Shown: positions 57,650 through 64,000 of the stretch, piece by piece
How positions within the stretch are numbered: position 1 is the first letter of the stretch
How the letters are laid out: each line of letters begins with the position of its first letter
Assembly: GCF_027887165.1 (NCBI RefSeq)
Contig: NC_077228.1
Location: forward strand, 212,277,635 to 212,341,634
Length of the DNA: 64,000 bases
Direction of reading: 5' to 3'
From: Monodelphis domestica
Lineage: Eukaryota; Chordata; Mammalia; Didelphimorphia; Didelphidae
Made by a program: the position numbers and the translations under genes
Notes under the pieces: generated by a model
Told to the model about the DNA's origin: nothing
What the model saw: the letters and a program-made list of their open reading frames with translations, nothing else
Databases searched by the model: none

Positions 57650-58780
57650 CAGAAAAGGTACAAAAACTGTCATGATATAATTATACCATACTTTCAATTA
57701 TGTCTATGGTCAAGGAGGCAGGGGGAAGGAAAAGCTATGAAAATTTTTTTAAAAATTAAAAAAAGTTTCATTTAAGTCATAATTTTAACCTATATTCCAA
57801 CAAATCTTTGGCCAGAGGTTCTTGCAAGAAAGGGGCTAGACTGGTTTGATTACAATCAAACTTCTTTTAATTTTTAAAAAAATTTCTTTAATTTTTCCAG
57901 ATGGCTTCTACTAATAAAGTGCAATGAAATAGTCAAAGCCAGAAAAACTCATGGGAAGGCCTGGAAAACCTGCAAACTGGTTAACTACTTCCTGAACTAC
58001 CCATAGAACATCAAAGCTTTTTATAAAGATAAAATTCAGGTCTTGGTTGAAAGAACAGGTCCAAGTCCTCAGTGAATGGTTGAAGTGTGAGCTATAGATA
58101 TTGGAGAGGGCCTGAACATTTCCCACTGGAGAAGGGATATTCCTACAGCTTTTAGCTTGGGCTCCAGACACTTTGAAAATGATTTGTTGGAGGGTTCTCA
58201 GGAGTGGCAGATTAATTTTCAGATGAGCATCATTCAAAACTTTCCTACTTTACACTGGCTGGCTAGGGCCTTTGTTAGAGTAATTAAAGGACAATATAGC
58301 AGGGAGCCTGGCTGGCACGATGCTATCACCTGAAATGTTTTCTTTGGGGAAAGCATATCCAGCACATTCCCATACAGATTACATTATCAGTCAATGTATC
58401 AGTCTTGTCCAGTGCCAGGAGAGAGACCTAGGAAATCTGATTCTGGGGTATGGGTCACAAGGTGAAGAACCTACTAACTTCCAAAACGTAAAGCCCAAGT
58501 TGCCTCAGAGAGAAACTAAACAGAATTAAGTCCTTATTAGGGTGAAGACTTAATTTCTGAATTTGTACTCTTCAAAGTTATAAATCTGTAAAGTAAGATA
58601 TTTGGTTCCAGGCCCAATGGAAACAACTTTACACAGGTTCTGGAGAATGAAAACATTAGGGCGACATTCCACCTTTCAGAAAGAAGCAGTGGGTTAAGAT
58701 AAAGAATGATCAAGCAAGATTCCCTTTTTGGGGGGTGTAGTGGCAGAGAGAAGTCTATTAAAATATTGGAGGAAATACAA
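57650..58780. other. SAP30BP: SAP30BP intron, nothing recognised
   Basis: A largely unique intron stretch between two SAP30BP exons. One 108-codon minus frame (57911-58237) has no splice or family support. Confidence 0.4.
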
Positions 58781-58784
58781 TGAT

Positions 58785-58945
58785 AGGGGGTAGCTGGGCA
58801 GTTTAGTGGATTCGGAGCCAGGCCTAGAGATGGGAAGTCCTGGGTTAAAATGTGGCCTTAGACAATTTCCTAGCTGTGTGACCCTGGGCAAGTCACTTAA
58901 CTCCCATTGCCTAGCCCTTACCATTCTGTTGGTAAGGGTTTAAGT
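58785..58945 (+). repeat. SINE1/WSINE1-type SINE
   Basis: A plus copy with a shortened tail, GGGTAGCTGGGCAGTTTAGT to GGTAAGGGTTTAAGT. Confidence 0.83.
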
Positions 58946-58949
58946 AAAA

Positions 58950-59185
58950 GAAAAAAGGAATACAATGATCCAGGACAATTCTGAGGAACTTATGACAAAG
59001 AATGCTATCTATCCACCTCCAGAGAGTGAATTATTGGGGTTGGCTTGCAGATCAAAGCATGCAATTTTTTACTTTAGTTTATTTATTTATTTTTTGGGTG
59101 GTGGTAATTTATATAATTATTCTTACTAAAATTAACAATATGGAAATGTTTTATATAACACATGTTTAACCCAGAAAAAAAAAAT
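58950..59185 (+). mobile_element. L1-type 3' end
   Basis: Contains CAATGATCCAGGACAATTCT, GAATGCTATCTATCCACCTC and GTTTAACCCAG plus an A-run. Confidence 0.68.
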
Positions 59186-59794
59186 ATCAGCAGAGAGAAG
59201 CTAAGAGTGATAGACTTATCTAAATCTGCTTTCTCAAAGAGTCAGTTTCACCTCAAAGAGAAATCTCTACAATCTCATTAAAGGTAAACCTATTGCTCAA
59301 AGAGGACATCTCTGCCTTGGGTCACCAAGATTGTGCCAGTTCAGCTGAAATAAAATATTCTCAGGGCCACAGATTTTACTATTAAGACCTTCTGGAAAGA
59401 AAAAAAGGAAATTACTACCTAGAAGAGTCAAGCTGCTTGGTGTTTTCTCTGCCTAAGAAACTGCTGGAGTTGCTAACTACATGTTGTAGCTTGTCTGGCT
59501 TGCTGGGATAGAAGAAGCCTTCATCCTGTGGGATGGTGGGTGGGAGGCCTACTCAGCATGGGGTGGAGACTTCAGGGAAAGGGGAAAAAATCCTGTTTTC
59601 TGAGTGCCCAGTTCTGGCCCCCCACTCCCCCCAATCAGCCTGCTGCATTCCCTAGCCCCAGGCCCCATAAGTCCCCTTTTGTTAGGATAGTATAAGTTTT
59701 CAGTTCAAATATGGCTAGAAGTGCCTAGTGGAAGCTATGGATTACAGCCCACCTTTGGTTCTAAGGCTAGCCACCAATTTACTAAATGTTAGAT
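59186..59794. other. SAP30BP: SAP30BP intron, nothing recognised
   Basis: Unique sequence with no exon or repeat signal that can be supported. Confidence 0.4.
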
Positions 59795-59950
59795 CACAAA
59801 TTGGAGCTGCTAGGGGACCTCAGGTGCCATCAAGTCCAACTCTCTCATTTATAAGATGAAGAAATTGAGGCAGAGAGGTTAGGTGAGTTGCCCAGGTTCA
59901 CCCAATTAGTGAGTGTCCAAGAACAGAATTTGAACCCAGGTTTCCCTGAA
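59795..59950 (-). repeat. MIR-type SINE
   Basis: Contains CCAACTCTCTCATTTATAAG, AATTGAGGCAGAGAGGTTAG and CAAGAACAGAATTTGAACCC, followed by a (GT)n/(GA)n run to ~59990. Confidence 0.65.
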
Positions 59951-60100
59951 GAATGTGTGTGTGTGAGTGTGTGTGTGTGTGAGAGAGAGCCTGTATGACA
60001 CAGCCCTTCCTTTAAATAAGCAGAAAAGTGAGTAAGAGAGACAGAGAGAAAAGAAAGACCATGTATACCATCATGGCAACTAAACACTGACTGCTCCTAC

Positions 60101-60189
60101 CTGGAGGTGATTTGAGCATCTGCCAGGTGGTTCTGGGGGGATTGTAATCTCATCCGGGGACATGTTCCTGACTCTCTCAGAGAAGGAAG
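60101..60189 (-). CDS. SAP30BP: SAP30BP exon (SFSERVRNMSPDEI segment)
   Basis: The exon is 89 bases, phase 1 to 0, flanked by CTCCATAG and GTAGGA. It encodes SFSERVRNMSPDEITIPPEP then PGRCSNHLQ, one substitution (K to T) from the human sequence as I recall it. This is the first SAP30BP exon in the window. Confidence 0.95.
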
Positions 60190-61924
60190 CTATGGAGAAA
60201 ACAAAAAGGCAACATCAGAGTCTGATTCCTTGCTCCCAAAGGCAGCATTCAAATGCCTAGAATGATGCTGATGCTAGAAGGTGAAACTCCTCTAGACCAC
60301 ATATCATCACCACAGCCCAGGCCAGTTTTCCAGGGAACTTGCACATGTCAAATTGAGTTTCAGCAACCCCCAAAAAAATCCTCCAAAAAACTTGATGCCA
60401 AAGTTCCCACTTTATCTTCTAGAAAATAGAAGGTTGACCATAGTGGGAGAAAAAACCTAAAGATTAAAAAAATAAAAGGACAATTGCTCCCCAGGGGTTG
60501 TAAGCTCCCCCACAGTCATTAAGCACTGCAGTGATTTCAGTCCTGCTCTGAATGCCTTGGACAATGGGGTATTTGTAACAACTTCTGTTTGTGTTGTTCA
60601 AAAACACCCCCTTATGAAAAGATCATAGACTGTTCAAATAACAGGCAGAGGAGAGTGGGAAAAGGAGAAGGAAGGCAAACCAGGACCGTTATTTGCTTTG
60701 AGAATATCTGTGCAGAAACAGCACATCTGGGGTAGGAGGTGGGGAAGCTGGCTGGTCTGCTTGCCTGTTGCTAACCTTGAACCAAACCCTGGGGCTCAGA
60801 TTGCTTCTCTGACCCAAGTTGAGTTAATATTTTCTTAGGAGATAAGGTGCTTTGATCTCCCTCTCTCTCTACTTACAGTTCAACTATTACACCAAAGAAC
60901 ACATTGTTAAAACTCATGAACTTGGAGTTTGGGACTTCTGTGGTCTAATTCCAACCTATCTTTCAGAGGACGCTGCTCTCCATTTATTACAGTCACGATG
61001 ACCAAGCTAGGCCCAAACCGTACTACATTTCATGCTGGGATCCATGCATTTGTACAAGCCATCAATTGCCCTATTGAGAATGCACTTTTCTTTTCATCTC
61101 AGTCTATCAGAATTTGGACTTTTTTCTTTGAAGCTCAATTGCCTTCCCTGATTCTCCCAGATCTTAATGCTATTTTCATCTTGAAAGACTTTGTATTTAC
61201 TTCTCTTTGCATATTTTGTAATCCCCAGAGTAGAAACTTTTGATTTCATAGTGGTGGGTTTGCTGAATTGAAACAAATCTAAGTCTTAAAAACAATCATT
61301 ACCACATTATTGAATGGAGCTCAGAGGAGGGCCACAGTCAAACTTACCTTTGCAGCTGGCTGCTAATAAAGAATGATGTCCAAAGAACACATGATGAGAG
61401 TCACACTCTACCAAATACTAAATAGGGCTATAAAACAACTCAATGTCACTCAATTTTCATGGTCATCAGTCACATTCACTAGAGCTCCTCCAAGAATGGG
61501 ATAACACAATAGTCACAGTACAATCTCCAACCAGAAAGAGCTTATTCTCTACTAAGCTAATGTGCACATCAAGAGGATTTTGACATCATGGCAGTTTTTA
61601 AATATTAGCATGCCTATTCTAAGCACACAGGGTTGGGGCCTCCCTCCCCCCTACACTATTCTATCTTTTTACTATCACGGGCAACAGCAAGGCCCAGCAG
61701 AGTTAAAGGACATTTTTAGGAACACTAAAGAAGACAGAAGAAATACAGTCTGAGAATGTGAGCTAGCATTGAATTTTACAACATCAGCAACAAAAGCAAA
61801 GGCCAGACACGAATGACATTAACTCGTAACTTTTAGTCACTAAACCCCATTGGTGACACCATTACAAGTCCTAAAAGAGAAAAGGACCCATACAGACACA
61901 AAACCATTTCCAGCAGTATTAAAA

Positions 61925-62136
61925 AAAAACAAAAAAACACTTAACCCTTTGTTTTAGAACCGTGACCATGACTAAGTATTGGTTCCAAGGCATAAGAGTG
62001 GAAAGGGCTGGGTAATGGAGGTTAAATGACTTGCCTAGGGTCACACATTTAGGAAGGGTCTGAATCCAAATTTGAATCCAAGACCTCCCAAGTCTTCAGG
62101 TCTGGCTCTTTATTATTGAGTCACCAAGCTGCCTCT
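61925..62136 (-). repeat. SINE1/WSINE1-type SINE
   Basis: A minus copy, ACTTAACCCTTTGTTTTAGA to CACCAAGCTGCCTC. Confidence 0.82.
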
Positions 62137-62324
62137 GCAGCATTTTTTATAACAACAGAGATGTAGAAAGTGATACCCATTGATCGGGGAATGACTGAAC
62201 AAATGGAATTATTACCTCACCATAAGAACTGATGAACATGAAGAGTTCAGAGAAACTCACAATAACTGGTATAGAGTGAACCAAGAAGAACCAGATGTAC
62301 AGAGTACAGGAGTAAGACTTTTTA

Positions 62325-62765
62325 GTATAAACATGTACTAAGTGTCAAGCACTATGCTAAGCACTTTAGAACTATTACTTCATTTGGGGGAACTAGAGTC
62401 AGGCCTAGAGATAGGAGGTCCAGAATTCAAATGTGGTCTTGGACCCTTCCAAGCTGTGTGACCCTAGGCAAGTCATTTAACCTCCACTGCCTAGTCCTTA
62501 CTGCTCTTCTGCCATGGAACAATATTCATTGGTTCTAAGACAAAAGGTAAGGGTTTAAAAAACAACAATTATTTCATTTGATCCTTAAACAATCCTGTGA
62601 AGTAGGCATTATTATTATTATTTCCATTTTACAGTTGAAAAAACTGAGGCAGACAGATCAAGTAACTTGCTGAGGGTCATATAACTAGGAAGTACCTGAG
62701 GCTGAATTTGAACTCAGGTCTTCTTGTCTCCAAGCCAGCGCTCTATCCATAGTGCTACCTTGGTG
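62325..62765 (-). repeat. MIR-type SINE split by a SINE1-type SINE
   Basis: MIR parts lie at 62325-62380 and ~62567-62765. The plus-strand SINE1-type insert (~62382-62560) is flanked by ATTACTTCATTTG and ATTATTTCATTTG. Confidence 0.8.
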
Positions 62766-64000
62766 ATAACCACATTATTGTAAAGGAAAACATCATTAAG
62801 CCTTTAGCACTCTGACAATGAACCCTTGAAGCCTGTCTCCAGCATTTCTATGCCTTAAGGCAGAGATAGTTGGCAATGAGTGTAAAGGAGGTATGTTTTC
62901 AAATATGGCCATCTTATTTTCTTCCTCACTGCATTTGTTATAAGGAAAAGTTCTCTAGGGGTTGAAGAGTTCCCTGAGAGGTGACAATAAATAATGTTAA
63001 AGGGAAAAAATAAAGGAAAAAGCACAACAAAAATATTTTTTAAAGTAAATTTTCTGATCCATCTCCCCAAAAGAGAAGTGTTAAGTTGTAGAGGCAGAAA
63101 GAGGCACCACTTGAAAAGGAGAAAAAGATATTTTTAATGGAAATGAGTGTGGTCTGTGTCCTCTTTACTCCAGCCCTCTTCCTCTCCAGTGCCCACTGTA
63201 GAGCTTTGCACACAAAAAGAATTCAAAGATAAAGTACGTGTTCTGGGCTGTAGTATGTATAGTCCATGTTAAGAGGGTAACACTGGGACAGTTACTTAGT
63301 CCTATACCTCTCTGTGTGAACATGAGAGGAAGGCTCCATTTTACTTGCTGTCCGGTAGATTTTGAGAATATGAAGAACTACTGTGCCAATAACTACTGCT
63401 TATCAGCTGGGCATTTCATCAAACATGTCAACTGTCTTGTCTGGATTGTTGAATTAGTGTCTAGGCCACCAAAAAATACAGGATTGCTTTTCAATCCTAG
63501 ATGAGTAGCTTTAGTATGTGATCTGAAATATTTAAGAGTTGGGTAAAGTGGTAAAAAGGGATGACAGTCAGGATACTTAGCAACATGAGAAGATTTAGAA
63601 GTTCTTCCCTCTTTTCTCAAGACCATGATGAACTGTTTGTCACAGGCGAAGTGGATATTGCTCTGGCCCTATTCCATTGGGTAAGGGGATGGGAAGTTGA
63701 TGATGAAGAATGAGAAGCCCCAAATCATTGTGTTTGTTCTCTCCCTCCCTTCCTTTTTCCTGCTCTCTCTCCCTTTCCTAAAGGCCACTGGTTTCTTAGC
63801 TGGTTCTTACTCTGCATTTCCCCTGCCCACAATGTCAAAAATTGTGTCTCTTATCATGTTGTTTTCTATCAACAGAATCTAGGGTTTGGTGAACACTGGC
63901 CTTTATAAGGATTTGAATAAATCAGAACTTTTGGAGCAGGGATGCACAAAAATTAGGGGTAGGTAGAAACATAGAACCCTTTCTGAAACTACTTTCCTAA

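Larger units (their letters stand above)
60190..64000 (-). other. SAP30BP: SAP30BP intron to the right end, no further exon recognised
   Basis: The exon ending at 60189 has an acceptor, so the gene continues to the right. I find no sequence matching the acidic N-terminal part of the protein. 60190-61900 and 62770-64000 look largely unique; SINE and MIR elements occupy 61920-62765. Confidence 0.6.

Noticed and set aside
61320-61350. Possible 15-base SAP30BP microexon (CAG|CAGCCAGCTGCAAAG|GTAAGT on the minus strand)
   Set aside because: The splice-like signals are good, but the encoded residues do not match the family before SFSERV, and no polypyrimidine tract is evident.

Overview
The window is vertebrate nuclear DNA, almost certainly from a marsupial. 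Two multi-exon genes can be read through intact GT/AG splice sites. The repeats are the typical metatherian set: many tRNA-headed SINEs of the SINE1/WSINE1 type, MIR and MAR1-like SINEs, L2 in both orientations, 3'-truncated marsupial-type L1 pieces, one hAT MITE and one LTR element. The genus cannot be fixed from the sequence alone.

Both genes lie on the minus strand, in the order SAP30BP then ITGB4 with the same transcription direction. As I recall it, this is also the mammalian (human chromosome 17q25) arrangement. SAP30BP occupies about 60.2 to 51.7 kb. Seven coding exons are visible, equivalent to human residues ~103-308; the N-terminal exons lie beyond the right end. ITGB4 (integrin beta-4) runs from a probable GC-rich promoter near 29-30 kb to the left end. 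Seventeen coding exons between 23901 and 3771 splice into an uninterrupted 738-codon reading frame: signal peptide, PSI, hybrid/beta-I domain with its metal-ion site, I-EGF repeats, beta-tail and the transmembrane helix. The long cytoplasmic part (Calx-beta and fibronectin III domains) lies beyond the left end.

Region by region: 1-3770 is ITGB4 intron full of L2/MIR/SINE; 3771-5833 holds five exons; 5834-12900 is a repeat-rich intron with a 497-bp hAT MITE; 12901-16475 holds six exons plus a duplicated exon fragment; 16476-19478 is intron with several L1 3' ends; 19479-23911 holds the N-terminal exons; 23912-29772 is the putative first intron; 29.0-30.0 kb is the candidate promoter and first exon. 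The 22-kb intergenic stretch (30-51.7 kb) is dominated by repeats: an LTR element with near-identical LTRs (31207-33926) set into an L2 end, and a 5.8-kb L1 (37448-43217) set into an older L2. 51.7-60.2 kb is SAP30BP, with a ~300-bp polypurine tract in its last intron; 60.2-64 kb is further SAP30BP intron.

The most unusual observations are three single-base insertions confined to the last two coding exons of SAP30BP, a GC-AG intron after the ITGB4 signal-peptide exon, a partial tandem copy of an ITGB4 exon with unevenly distributed divergence, and the young LTR element carrying an old SINE-like segment. No previously undescribed gene system was found.
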